Both the position numbers and the translations under genes were made by a program. Positions 1 to 11,925 of a stretch of 64,000 nt of DNA are shown here, in pieces. The stretch comes from Epiperipatus broadwayi. Lineage: Eukaryota; Onychophora; Udeonychophora; Euonychophora; Peripatidae. Where the stretch lies: NCBI GenBank assembly GCA_028023455.1, contig JAQFVV010006426.1, positions 684,001 through 748,000 on the forward strand. The letters are read 5' to 3'. The first letter of the stretch is position 1. Each line of letters begins with the position of its first letter. The notes beneath the pieces are model-generated. The model was not told the DNA's origin and did not search any database. It was given only the letters and a program-made list of their open reading frames with translations.

Positions 1-380
1 TTTAAACTGGTACCCAAAATTATTTACTAATCCAATTTTTTTTAATTTTGTAATATTAGTGAAAAACTTTTTTTATTATACTATATGTAAGATTTCATAT
101 TCGTACACTTCATTTCTATATGTATATATTTCAACTTGTGTGCTTTGTCTTTTTATAGTGTTTACTACTTGTGTTTTATTCAGTTATGTGTGTAATTCCC
201 ATGCCTTCTGATCAAATTTGACAAGTTAAATTTCCATCTTTAAATACTAATGTCTTTAAAACTATTATTCATATATTTATTTTTTCTGCAAGCTCTAATG
301 TAGCTTCTGTTTTCTGGTGTGCTTGAATGTGAAATTTATTGAAACATTTTTACAATCATTTTAATATGTATAGATAAAGT

Positions 381-588
381 ATCACATGATCACCATTCTT
401 TATGCTTACACAAACTGTTTACATAAAGACAAGACTCTGTACAGTAGCGCCACTCAGTGTGAGCCAGGGTAATCAATGGATGCAGGAAGGTTTATGAGTA
501 GGCACTAGATAAGGGTTTTATGCACAAACCTTTATCCACTGATTCCTCTGGCTTGCACTGAGTGGTGCTACTGTATGGAGAGTTTTGC

Positions 589-600
<12 letters not shown>
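381..600. repeat. Foldback element, CTCCATACAGTA family, copy 1
   Basis: The two ends are imperfect inverted copies: ATCACATGATCACC...CTGTACAGTAGCGCCACTC on the left and GAGTGGTGCTACTGTATGG then AGAGTTTTGCC on the right. The centre carries the family signature ATGAGTAGGCACTAGATA and TTTTATGCACAA. It runs into a (CT)n(AT)n microsatellite at 590-619. Same family as copies near 18.7, 33.7, 36.8, 37.2 and 57.9 kb. No coding capacity, so it is non-autonomous. Confidence 0.75.
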
Positions 601-619
<19 letters not shown>

Positions 620-1069
620 AAGTAATTTATTAAGCACTTGTCACCACTGAATGTTAAATGCAAAGAAGTCCAAATAAGAAGTAAGAATTACTGCAACATG
701 ATTATACATAAGTGAAGAGTTTATTGATGCCAAGACAATGATAACGTAAAGTTGGCATACTGAGAAAAGGTATGCCTATAAAGTGAGATGAATTATGTTC
801 ATCAATAAATGTGATTGCTATTTATTTATTTAGCTTATGAATTTAGAGAGCATAACTATTAACAAGATTAGAGATTCTAACCAAGAGATAGATTCACTAG
901 TGACTTTATTCAATTCTGCTATTATAGCCATAAATCTAACAGCCACTATCAATGTGGTTCATAGTATGTGTTTGCCTACATTTACGATCAATGGCAATGA
1001 ACATGGTTTTTCCTGAATCTGTTGAAGAGATTCCAGTTGTATCTAGGAAATTCAAACTTGGATGTTGTA

Positions 1070-1815
1070 GAAAGAGGTGGGAGATAGATTTTGTTAAATT
1101 AAATTTTTTAGATTTATTGGTGATAAGAAATGTAAAGAATAATTATTTGGTATGTAGTCATGTTAAGAGTAAGGATTTAAGATTTATAATTAAACCTGGT
1201 AGTTATCAATCTGTTTCTTATAAAGTGGCTACTTTAAGAAATTACTGCTATATAATAAGGTAGCTTTGTTTCAAAAAGGTCAATTTTATAATGATTATTT
1301 AAGTGTTGGCTACTCTGATAAATTTTTTAAAAGTATTTTATTTAATAGTAATTGTGATGTTGATAAATTTAATAATATGGAGGATAAAGAAAAATATGAT
1401 TTTATTTCTTTGCCCTTTTAAAGTATCTTCTTATAGAATTGTAAATAACAATATTAACTTATTTACAAATAAGAAAATTGCTTGGAAAAGGGGTATTATT
1501 TGAATAATTTATTACATAATACAAAGGAAGTTTTTGATAGGAAGATTATTCCTGGAGTAATTTATATTCCTTGTTTTTGTAGGAAATAATTTATATACAG
1601 ATCAGAGTAGTTTGAGTTTAAATAAAAGAATAAATATCTTAGTTCTGCTTTATATATCCATGAAAGAAATACTGGTCACATTATTAGTTTTGATGAATTC
1701 TAAGGTTGTCATCTTTGAAAGGACTAAAATAAAAAGAAGAATGAAAGAATCTTTATTATTAAAAATTTATGATTCTGAAGCAACTAAATTATTTAAGAGT
1801 TCTTTTAAATATTAA
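1070..1815 (+). pseudogene. Penelope-like element remnant: RT thumb and GIY-YIG domain
   Basis: Conceptual reading across several frames gives the order seen in PLE proteins. First is the end of the RT palm (LNFLDLLVIRN, the motif after the YxDD box). Next is the thumb (SYQSVSYKVATLR, then ISLPFKVSSYRIVNN). Then comes a link (GVIYIPCFCRK) into a GIY-YIG nuclease whose later part is still readable (ALYIHERNTGHIISFDEF, then KERMKESLL-like). The nuclease YIGETGR motif has decayed. Stops and at least three frameshifts make it dead. It is a 5'-truncated copy on the plus strand, of a PLE lineage different from the copy at 20-21 kb. Confidence 0.75.
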
Positions 1816-3944
1816 AGGTGTATGTGCTGTACAATAGAATGTATTTGTTGAGATGTTTTTAGATCCTTTGCAGTTGAGAAATCTGCTTTTGGCAGAAACC
1901 AATGATTGTATTATAGAGTTTTTTTTTTTTTTTTGGCTAATCTTGTTTAATTTTGGATTTGGGGTAACTTTAATTATATTATTGACTAATTTAAACTGAA
2001 AACTAATAATGAGAAATGATTAAACAATAATTTTATAAGTTTATTAAATTATGAAAATTTGTATTAATTATTAGCAATTTTAAAAAATAATAAACTAGTA
2101 ATTAACAATCAATAAAAATTAATACTTTACCTTAAAGAATGCACCTCTCTACTATCCCAGAACTAAAAAAAAACAAAAAGTATTACATTTTAAAATTATT
2201 TCTTCTAACGTAAAATAATTATTGCATTCATTAAAAATGTCCTTTAAATTATTAAACAATGACACTATATTGTAACACTATGGGGAAATACAGGATCGTA
2301 CCTAGGGTGATGGTCACCAGCACATGAACATCAACTGCTCTAAATTGGTTAGACATTTATAACTTTACCAAAAATTGGGGTTTAAACCATGAGGGATCTG
2401 AGAAATTGTATTTTATCCTCAAATTAATTTAATCTCAAAAAGGTTCGCATAATAGATCACTCTGAGAGATCAGCATAGCTAACTAGAAGTTCACCAGCAC
2501 TCCCTAAAAGTAATAATCATTCTTCATAGTGAACAGAAATGGGTCTCCTGTAGACCAGGCTAAGAATTGAGCCTTTGCCAGCTTGGACAATAATTTAAAG
2601 CATAGTTTGTATGCACAAACTTAAGTGCTAATCCTTAAGACTACAAACAAAAAAATGCTGGGATATTAAAACATGCTGATCATCATCAATGCTCTGGCCA
2701 TTTAGTACCATTAATGTACTGGTCAACTATAAATTCAATTTGTAATAGAGACCAAACTAAATAAAATTTAGTGCATGGACTTTGAAGAATATCCTCTGCA
2801 CCAAGCCAGGAATCATCATGATCATCTGGATGCCCATACCCTAAATATAACCCCCCTATCCCATATAGCTGTTATGCACAAATCTAGCTCAGGAAGCAAG
2901 GACTATAATTATTACTATGAGCAAGAGGGAAATAAATTAGCTTCTTATAAATAATCTTAAGAAATTCATGAGCTTCCCCTACTTATAAATAACTAGTGGT
3001 AATAGTTTTATTGAGATTCTCAAGAAAAAAACTAAACCCTAGAATTTAAGCTGTCATGATATAAGGTCACACAGACTGCAATTCATGAAACATGAACTGG
3101 GTAGAATAAAGTAATTAAGACTAAAATAATATTTTTAAAACAATTATTTAATATCTACTTAACAAAAAAATTACATGATAGTAAATTTCAAACATCCATT
3201 TCATCATAAAAAAATAAATATATAGTTTGATAAGAATTTGTTAAACATTTCAAAATCAAAAATAACATTTTAATTTTTTTCAAATATTTAAGAATTAATT
3301 AAACATGTTTAGTTTAGCAAAAAAAAATTATTTAACTTTACAACAGATTTATTATTAGTACTTATTCTTTTTTTGAAAACTATTTCATAATTTGTAAGAG
3401 AAAATTGACTAGGGTTTTAAAAAAATGTACAATTTGAAAACATTAACTTAATGAAAGTTTTACCATTATCAATTCTTATAAAAAATTATTGCCTTTATGA
3501 AACAAAAAAAATTGTTTCTATAAACAAAAGAAAAAATTAGGGTGTGCACACAAAAATAATATTTATAGCCATGGCTTTCTTGTTGTAGAAACCTTTACAG
3601 TTGCAAATTCAGTTTTTCCTAATGGAGTTTCTTCTTGAAGGCTTCTAAACATGGGCCTGGTTAAATTTGTCCTTTTCTGGGTCTGTAGCAATTCCTGGTA
3701 AATGGAAATAGCAATTTTTGTCCATTTGTTTTTCCTCTTGAATTTCCAGGTAAGACATATATAGGCAGACTTCATGCTCTTGGTTGAAGGCAAGGTTGCA
3801 AACTGGTTTAAGAGTTTTTTACCTTACCTATATTTTCTTCTAGTAAAGGTGGGTTACATGGATGAAGGTGATATGTAGCTTTCAGCTGACCTTAGCATAG
3901 GATTTTCATTGTACAAATCATTTTTAATGCTAATCTCAGTATGC
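1816..3944. other. Intron-type AT-rich DNA, no gene seen
   Basis: I see no coding sequence, tRNA or transposon domain here. The part at 2280-2900 is less AT-rich and may be an old unclassified repeat. The 76-residue minus-strand frame at 3563-3793 has no recognisable motif and no splice or start support. Confidence 0.5.
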
Positions 3945-4230
3945 TAATAGCTGGATTAAAAACATATTCAATAGCTTGGTTAAGATTTCTGCTGCATTAT
4001 TCCACAGGTTGGCAAAGACTTCTGCTTCTTTCTTTTCTACAGCTGGATTAAAACTTCACTCCTTCTCTTCAGCAGCTAAGTTAGAAATACTTTCTTCTAT
4101 CAGCAGCAGGATTAAGATTTGACTGTTCTCTAACATTTAAGTTAGCAATATTTCTCTTGTCTTTTTTAGCAGCAGAATTAAGATTTGACCATTCTCTCTT
4201 CAACAGTTAAGTTAGGAATAACCTCTCCAG
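3945..4230. repeat. Degenerate minisatellite, period about 75-80 bp
   Basis: Three to four diverged units can be aligned by eye on the phrases AGCTGGATTAAAA / AGCAGGATTAAGATTTGAC / AGCAGAATTAAGATTTGACC, each followed by TTCTC and GTTAGNAATA. Units differ by point changes and small indels. No coding frame runs through it. Confidence 0.6.
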
Positions 4231-6080
4231 ACACTTGGATATTATTTATTCACACCCCACATTTTTTTCTAGAACAATCTTGCCCATAAGCCAATTACAA
4301 TCTGTCTTATATAATAATTTTCACGACAACCAAATAGAAAATTTTATAACTAATTATTCAGACAATTATCTTCTTACTCATTGATTAAAAACAAATCAAG
4401 AACTTAAATTTAACAGCATAAACTTCTTGATATTCCTTCATAATTAAAAACTAAATCTTACAACAAAAAAAACAACAACAATAAGATAATCAGTTAATTG
4501 CACTGATTTGATTTTTCTCTTTTATTAAATAGAGATTAAAAAAACTGATTAATTAAAAATAAGATTTACAAATGTATTAAAATCCCTTTAAAAAAAAATA
4601 CTTTAAATATATTTAATGTTTAAGAATTCTCATATTATCATGTTGGGACTTAAAATATTTAATTAAATAAAGACCCATAAAAACATTTATTGGAAAATTA
4701 AATTTTATTTTCCCCATTAATTTTTTTTTAAAATTCTCAATCCTGAGGAACATGCTGCCAACTATCTAATTATTTATTTTTCTAGTACAGTTATGTAACC
4801 AACTGGTTACAATATATACTTTTTATTTTAATATATATATAGTACAATCTACATCTTAATAATATATATGTCATGTTTTCTAGTATTAGAGAATACAATT
4901 ACAGATGAAAACATTCTCTTGTAAATCATCTGTCTAAGATTACAAATAAATTATAACTGAGATATTACATCAAAAGGAGTAAGTTCTTTAATATGCTAGA
5001 AAATATTACAATGACAAAATTAATAAATTTTCTATTTTATAATTTATAAAGTAATATTAATTACTAATACTTTTAATAATCTTATAAAACTACCTTCATA
5101 AATAGATAACAAACCAATGCAAAAACACTAGACAGCCATCTTTATTAAGAAATAATAATCTACATTTAAGTATATACTCACACCATGCTTTCTAGCATTA
5201 AACATTACAAACAAATGAAAAAAAGACTCATTTTTATCTACAGATTATAAATAGACTATAACATATTACAACAATATAAGTGAATGTTTTAATATGTTGA
5301 GAATTTTGCAATAGTCAAGTTAGAAAATTTTTTACTTTAAATAAATGTGAAAAGCTTAGTAATATAGTACTTAATACATTTACTAACCACAATTTGGAAA
5401 TCAAATTTAGATGGAATATGATTTTTGTTCAGATGGTCAAGAATTTCTAGTAAGCTTAGATTTTTTTATTTCTAAAAAATAATCTGTATATGGCTAGCTA
5501 TACAATTTTGTTTCGAAAATATATAGCCAATAATTCTTAGCCAGAGGATAAAATTAAAAAAGAAAAACCATTTCCTTCAAATTAGCAGATGACCAACCTA
5601 GTGAGATTCATTTTTCCTAAGTTAAAAAGATCTTTGTCCAAATCAGCTCTTTAAAGACTGTCTATACTCATATATATATATTAAAATGATGAATTTCATA
5701 GCAGTGTGTGTAGTTTCTAAGTATATTTAAATTTAAAAAAAAGAGAAAAAGAAATTGAAATAAAAATTTAATTACAATAGATAATACTTATTTAATTTTA
5801 AAAAGTGGAAATTTTGGAAACTTTCTTAATTAGTCAAAATATTTCAAATTTTTAAATATAGTGAAAAGTAACTGTAAAGTAATAGTTTTGATGTGCATGC
5901 AAGCTACATTTATATTTACAATATTTTATTTAGTTCTAAACATAAAATCATGACAATTTATTTAATGTATGCAAAATGTCTGTTATACTGGGACTTAATC
6001 AGTTGTAAAACCTTTATTTTAGATTTTAGTTAAATCTGTTTTCAGTTATTTTTATATTTTAATTATCTAAAGAATTACTA
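4231..6080. other. AT-rich DNA, no gene seen
   Basis: Mostly A/T runs and short AT microsatellites. No domain, SINE head or strong inverted repeat noted. It leads directly into the PLE remnant that follows. Confidence 0.5.
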
Positions 6081-6089
6081 AAACCCAGT

Positions 6090-7080
6090 CATATTGAATT
6101 ACAAGTTGCTATAAAATCTTCATTTGAATGTGCACAAATATTAAATTCACAAATACATAACCTTAACAATAAACTTGCTTCATTAGATGTAATGGAACTT
6201 AATACTCAGTATAATGGCAGTTATCTATTAGTATAATTCGTGATATTTTAATTAATAAGCATAAAATAAATTTTATTATTGATGTTCTTAAATGGATGGA
6301 TAGGGACATTACAGCCCTTTTCATTTAATGAAATATGGATCACCTTTGAGGCTACCATTAAGTGGTATAATTTGTAATATAGTTCTTAACCAATTTCAAT
6401 TAGCAGTTAGTCCAAAAAAGTTTGCTACAGCAATATCATCTTTGTACATGCGCTATGGAGATAATGTTCTTGTCTATGCTAAAGAAAAAAATTATTGATT
6501 AAAGGATGAGTTATCCCATTTATTTTCTTTAGTTTGGAATATAGAAAATGAAGATATATCAAATGGCATAATGTTTTAGATATATATATTCAACACTCAA
6601 ACTCACAAATTAATTATAAAATCCATCAATGTTCATGGTATAATTCATCCACATTCTTATACTCCACATAAATTGGCTGATTTCAAATATTTTCATATAG
6701 AAACTACATATTATACAAGTTTGAAACAGACAGAAATGACAACATTGAAAACTATTTAAAAGACTTGGTCAATTCAGGATATAATATTAATATATTAAAT
6801 AAAACTCTTAAAAAATTCTATTCATCTTTAAATAATAGAAACATTAATAACAATATCTATGCATGGATCAGCCTCCCTTTTGTACCACATATTTAAAAAG
6901 ATGAAAATAATCTCAAAAGATCTCAATATTAGTTTTAGAATCCCTACTAATCTTAATCAAAATTTGAACAATACTAAGGATAAATCATCTCCAAATCAAG
7001 CTCCAAATAGTTTATAAAATTAAATGCAATGAACCAACATGTAATGCAATTTATTATGGTGAGTTTCATGCCAAATGCTA
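6090..7080 (+). pseudogene. Penelope-like element remnant: RT fingers/palm to GIY-YIG start
   Basis: Plus-strand conceptual reading shows in order a decayed fingers motif (KLASLDVMELNTQYN, compare the PLE phrase SxDVxSLYTNIP), PLSGIICNIVLNQF (RT motif 4), MRYGDNVLVYAK (the YVDD box mutated to YGDN), a thumb piece (NVHGIIHPHSYTPHKLADF) and FRIPTNLNQNLNN. After these comes VYKIKCNEPTCNAIYYGE, the opening of a GIY-YIG nuclease. The same segment order is found in the minus-strand copy at 20-21 kb, with clear residue matches (FRTPPNTNRIINN there). Many stops and frameshifts; inactive and old. Confidence 0.78.
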
Positions 7081-7095
7081 TAAGATTAGCATAAC

Positions 7096-7132
7096 ATATA
7101 TATATATATTGTAACGGGATATATATATATGC
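7096..7132. repeat. Interrupted AT microsatellite able to fold back
   Basis: Two (AT)n runs flank GTAACGGG and TTAC-like bases at the distal end, giving a short self-complementary stretch. Only a simple repeat. Confidence 0.6.
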
Positions 7133-7639
7133 GTTACATTTAAATTTTAATACTTAATTTTTTTGTAAATATCTAATACAGAATTAAAAGCACAAACTTT
7201 CAAAATGCACAAATAATGAATTATTAATATGTTTGATTGAAATATTCTATAGTTTAAATAAAATATAATAAAAACCTTTTAATTCTAAAAATAATGAGGA
7301 GAGTTTTTAATCTGAAAAATAAAAATTACGAACAGATCCTTAGGGCAAAATGACCATTAATAAGATGATTACAATATAGATAAGAATAGAAACAAAAGGC
7401 TTGTTTTTCCTGCCCAAAGATATAGACACAGACCTCAGTGGAAAAATCCAAGTAGCCACAAACCCCAAAATTTACTTAACCATAAACCCAAAATCTACTA
7501 CAAACTCAATGAATCAATGAAATAGAGATATGGAATAAGTTTGATGAATCCTGCATTCCAGAGATAAGGTGCCTGAGGACTAATATAAAAAAATCCAAAA
7601 CAATAATTAGTTAGAGAGAATGAAGTTTGAATTCCGTTG

Positions 7640-7880
7640 TCTTTGCTGAAAGTAAAATAATTAAAAATATATATATTGTCGCCGTCACTAAGAATGTAAT
7701 CCGTTTCTTTGTGCTTCCTTCGGTTCAGCCGACCGAAGGCAGCTTTTATCCCCACGGATCCCAGGATCGAACCACTGGTACCATCTTCAGAAAAACGTAA
7801 ATGCGTCTTCATAAATTGTCATCGCCCACAAGAAATGGATCTTGTATAAATTCAGATCTTCATCATGAAGGAACGAGCCC
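7640..7880 (-). repeat. GC-richer patch with a tRNA-like B box; possible SINE fragment
   Basis: On the minus strand the phrase AGTGGTTCGATCCTGGGAT resembles a Pol III B box, followed by a short inverted pair (CCTTCGGTC / GACCGAAGG region). CpG is commoner here than around it. No clear A box is present, and the 104-residue frame over it has no known domain. It could be a SINE 3' part, a promoter patch or an exon of another gene; I lean to SINE. Confidence 0.3.
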
Positions 7881-7899
7881 GGAGAAAGAAAGGAAAGTA

Positions 7900-9116
7900 T
7901 ACATTATAAACAAAAAGACATTATAAACTCTTAATTTAAAATCTCAGAACTTTATTTTCCTTTAAAGATGAATTATAGACTTTCTCTCTTGATCAAATCT
8001 GAACTCTATAAACTTTAAAATTTTTTTAAGTCTTATCAAAAATTGAAACGTAATCTTTTTAAAATATGTGTTATATGTTTTCATTTATGCTAAGTGTAAG
8101 ATCTGTTTGTAATAGGGAGGGATTTGCGATTGCAAACTTAAATTTAAAGATAACAACACGTATCATTATTTGTGCATTATTAAATTTTAAAAATAGGTTA
8201 AAATAGTATTTGTGAAAAAAAATAAGATAAATATAATGTGTCATTTTTAAATGATTTAAAACTGTAAACTAAAGATTTTTTTTTTTTAGAAATAAATTAA
8301 TAAAATGATTTAAATGTTAATTGAGTGTAGATGGCTGCTAGACTCGTTTAAATATATGTTAGTTTTAAAGGGGTTTTGATTTTGGACTATTTGTTTCGTA
8401 GTTGTGTCAATGCTGGTGGAGAGATATATGGACATTTATATCAATGTAATGTGAAGTGTGTTAGCAGCTAGGGCGACGAGTCCAACCAAATGCGTGACCC
8501 CAAAGAGGTCATCATATCATTGAAGTGGATGCAGATGTATTTCCTGCGCCACTGACCCCTTCTAGCTCTGTGGAGGAATTATAAGTCGGCAGAAAGACCA
8601 CTTTCCCCCATACGTAGCACTCTTTAATTAATTTATATACATGATTCCTTCACTAGACAGATGCCCATTCCTGTACTGGATGATGATCATGTCCTTCAAA
8701 TAATATCATGCTGTTCAGATGCACATTCCTGTCAGTGTGATTATATGCTAATATGTTCACATTGCATTCATTGCTGATATACATCTGGAAGCGAGCATTG
8801 GTGTGACTGCGGACTTTTAGCCTGGAATTGAAAGTCTTTTAAGTGCGTCGTCTGGGTAGCTCATCTATACTCAACATTTCTAAGATTAAAAATAAAAGTT
8901 AACACAAATAAAAATAATAGTAAATAATAATGAAACAAACATAATTTTTTTTATATAATTATTTTTCAAGTTTGTGTGTCATCACTTATATATATACATG
9001 AATAAAATCTTTTTGTGTTATTAATACTGACAGTGATTGCTTTTATTATTCTTTATTATTAAAAATATGTTTTAATAAATATATAAGTTTCTGTGTCTAC
9101 TTGAGTTAGTGACTAG
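7900..9116. other. No gene seen
   Basis: The segment 8390-8880 is less AT-rich than its surroundings and may be an unclassified repeat copy, but no coding motif or Pol III box pair is convincing. The rest is AT-rich. Confidence 0.45.
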
Positions 9117-9258
9117 GGCTGTCGTCATGATCTTAACAGCGCGTATCTGTCTACTCTATAAATTTTCTAGGTTCAAATGATCTAGTGGCACCCCTGTATG
9201 ACAGATACGGTAAGACTGGATAATGATCACCCATTTCCCGACCGTTATAATATAAACA

Positions 9259-9410
9259 TGCTAAAGCAGATCCTAGTATTAAATCTATATTTTTAGAACA
9301 TGAAATGAAGTCTGGTTATAATTTAAATCCTATTAATATAAAAGTTGTCTGCACTGAGCGCAATGATCAAAAAAGAAAATATAATGAGGCATAGTTATTG
9401 CAAATAACAT
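9259..9410 (+). pseudogene. Penelope-like element C-terminal fragment (end of GIY-YIG domain)
   Basis: One plus-strand frame of about 46 codons reads IFLEHEMKSGYNLNP, then KVVCTERNDQKRKYNEA, and then a stop. This is the end of a PLE GIY-YIG nuclease: the H-containing strand, the (A)K(V)xxxERNxxKRKxxEA helix and the usual terminal LLI. The minus-strand copy at 20.2 kb has the corresponding ISTERNDIKRKVKEAWYI. No nuclease N-terminus or RT precedes it, so it is a strongly 5'-truncated insertion. The 130 bases before it may be a separate tRNA-like repeat (B-box-like AGGTTCAAATGATCT). Confidence 0.7.
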
Positions 9411-9742
9411 CAACACAATAAATAAGAAAGATTCATGCATTGCATTATCATGTAAATAATATATATAAATTATTAACTTATAAATTCTATTTATACAAAC
9501 TTACATTAGTTCTACGAAAATGACTGATCTGTTCGAAAGCAATGCATAGAAATAATAGTTTATTAAATTTATCTTTCCAGAATAGTGTATCTTTACTATT
9601 ATTTTTTAAAATCGTGAATGAAAATGATAATAATTTAAATATAAAAATTAAATTAATAATATCAACTGAGAGGAATTTGACTGAGAATTCCTGATTTTTA
9701 AACATGTTATTTAAAATAATAACTAATCTTTTTCAAATGTAT

Positions 9743-10009
9743 ATCATATGATACTAAATTATCCATGCACTTTACTACTGTTACACAATGTTTTTATTTA
9801 CCACCCTCTTTTACAGTTTCAATTGCCCCAGCAATCTTCAGAACTTTTATATCTCCTGAAACATCAACTGCTTTGAATTTAGCTGTTGAAGTTAAGAGAT
9901 ATGAAAGTTCTGAAGAAGGTTTCTGGGGCAATTGAAACTGTAAAAGAGGGTGGTAAATAAAGCATTGTGTAACAGTAGTAAAGTGCACAGATGATTTAGT
10001 ATTATATGA
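9743..10009. repeat. Palindromic foldback element, family 2, copy A
   Basis: Two arms of about 115-120 bp are near-perfect inverted copies around a short loop at about 9860-9890. Arm landmarks are TTTACCACCCTC, TTTACAGTTTCAATTGCC and CCAGCAATCTTC on the left and their complements on the right (GGGGCAATTGAAACTG, GTAAAAGAGGGTGG). The same core words occur in the foldbacks at 15.5 and 55.3 kb. The 85-residue frame across it is an artefact of the palindrome. Confidence 0.85.
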
Positions 10010-10390
10010 CTTACTTAAAATACTAAAATGTATGAAAGAAAGAGAAATCATGCATTAAACTTGAGGTGAAAATGTAAATCAAAAGATTTAAGCTTATGAC
10101 TCACTTAGAATTAGAAATTTCCATATTATGAGTTAAAAATTAAAAAAAAAAAAGAGACAGTTACATTTGAAATAATTTAGTATAAAGTGAAATATAATAA
10201 ATTTAAAACCTAATTAAAATATGAATCTAAGCCGATGTAAATAACAATTGTATTACATATGTATGTTCACAAGTGTGTCAATCTAATGAAGAACATCAAT
10301 AGATAGTTATTAACTAATTTAAATGGCAATATTACAATCGATAATTTAATTATACTTTCTATAAAAAATTATTATAAACGAACATATTTT

Positions 10391-10510
10391 TTTTCTTCTT
10401 TTTTTTCAAGTGTCATAGCATCGGCCGGGATGCGAACCCGCAACCCGGGCAACTGCCTGCAAGTGCAAGAAAGTCGCGCTGACCTCTTGCCCACCAATGC
10501 AAGACTAAAT
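10391..10510 (-). repeat. tRNA-derived SINE (family 1) with target duplication
   Basis: Minus-strand sequence starts GTCTTGCATTGGTGGGCAAG (A-box region), contains GGGTTCGCATCCCGG (B box), and ends CTATGACACTTG plus an A-rich tail. The 11-bp sequence GAACATATTTT is present on both sides (10380-10390 and 10511-10521), a clean target-site duplication. Length about 120 bp. Related copies lie at 13.5, 34.8, 40.0 and 47.8 kb; 16.5 and 24.1 kb belong to a sister subfamily. Confidence 0.88.
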
Positions 10511-10548
10511 GAACATATTTTATTTAATTCATTATTTTCATAAGTAGT

Positions 10549-11040
10549 CATTAATGTAATTGACTAAGATATTTACTACCGCAGTTTCAAACTGTAACTC
10601 TAAACAGATGGTAATCAGCCAATATGTGCTATACTGTCATATTTAATCAATGTTGTTTTGTTGAATTAGAGGCTTTGAAATGATAAGAGTGGCTATCTTA
10701 ACTTTGTACCTAAATGCAATTATATAAACCAATCATAAGTATCTTGGATTGAGATTGTGAATATTTTATATTCACTTTACTTCCATTTTCTTCATTATGT
10801 GTATTAACACTCCTGAAATTTTAACATTTACTGTGTGTTGATATTAAGAAATGTTAGAATTGATGTAACTGACTAAAGCATTTACTAGCACAGTTTCAAA
10901 ATGAAATTCTAAACAGATGGTAATCAACTGCTACACATGTGCTGTACTGTCATATTAAACCAACATTTTGTTGAATATGAAGAAACTTTGGATCCAAACC
11001 ACATGAGAGACTTTGAAAAGATAAGAGCAACTGTTTCTAA
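10549..11040 (+). repeat. Direct repeat pair, unit about 150 bp
   Basis: The segment 10549-10700 (TTTACTACCGCAGTTTCAAA, CTAAACAGATGGTAATCA, TACTGTCATATT, TTTTGTTGAAT) is repeated with differences at 10852-11040 (same words in the same order). The units are about 300 bp apart. No coding or SINE signature; either a local duplication or two copies of an unclassified repeat. Confidence 0.7.
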
Positions 11041-11925
11041 TATTCATGCATTGATTTACCACTTGTTGCTTGTATGTGTAGTAGGGTTTTCCAAACATAT
11101 GTTTTTGAAGGATCTTACCTAACAATTATGATCAGATCTTAAGCAAAGTTTAATAACATTTTATTGAATATTTTGAAGTAGGATTTATGAATTACATTAT
11201 TTTTAAGGAAAATATTTGCCAAAAACAACAAGCTCTATAGTTATGAATTGTTTGGAAGCAACCCCATCACTACGACCACTATTTAATAATATTAACAGCA
11301 TTACAAGATTAATATAATTGCCAATGGAGCATTCTTAGTAATGGTAATATGATTTTATATATATATACACACAAGCAGAATAATATGTATTTAATTTCAT
11401 CAAATAATATGTATTAGATACTGAAAATTATTATGCTGTGAGAGTCTATGCATTATACATGCGAATTGAAAAAAAAAGATTAAAATTAGTCCATACTGAA
11501 TTGCATCAAATTGATATCTAATTAGAGTATCCATCCTTAGAAATTTTTTTGCTAACAAAATAATATAAATCTTTATTGATCTTTAGGCTCATATTCTACT
11601 TTTTTTTTTAATATTGTACCAAATGTTTACATTGTTATTTACTCATTTGAAATTATGTTCTTGCTACAATATCTAATCAATAGCAACATTGGATAATAGA
11701 AAAACTTGATAGGACCAATATTATAAATCTTTAATGAGTAGTCATGCACACATTTTGCTAACATAACATTTAATGAAATTCGGATATCTCGTAGGTCTTC
11801 ACACGGTAACAGCTACAATGATCGATATTAAATTGATAGGTAAAATTCAGTAGAGATCACCATTCATGACTTGATACTGTAATATCAGGATATATAAGGT
11901 ATAGCTTTTACTAAAAGTTTATATA
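11041..11925. other. No gene seen
   Basis: AT-rich sequence with one (AT)n run near 11350. No domain or repeat boundary recognised. Confidence 0.45.

Noticed and set aside
381-600. CRISPR-like or origin-like structure
   Set aside because: The repeats are a dispersed eukaryotic foldback family, not regularly spaced direct repeats, and the genome context is animal.
3563-3793. 76-residue minus-strand frame as a missing WD40 exon
   Set aside because: No WD40 strand pattern and wrong residue composition; no acceptor or donor in phase.
7498-7812. 104-residue minus-strand open frame
   Set aside because: No known domain, no splice or start context, and it overlaps a tRNA-like B box; kept only as a possible SINE patch.
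9794-10051. 85-residue minus-strand open frame
   Set aside because: It is the palindrome read through; the complementary arms explain its openness.
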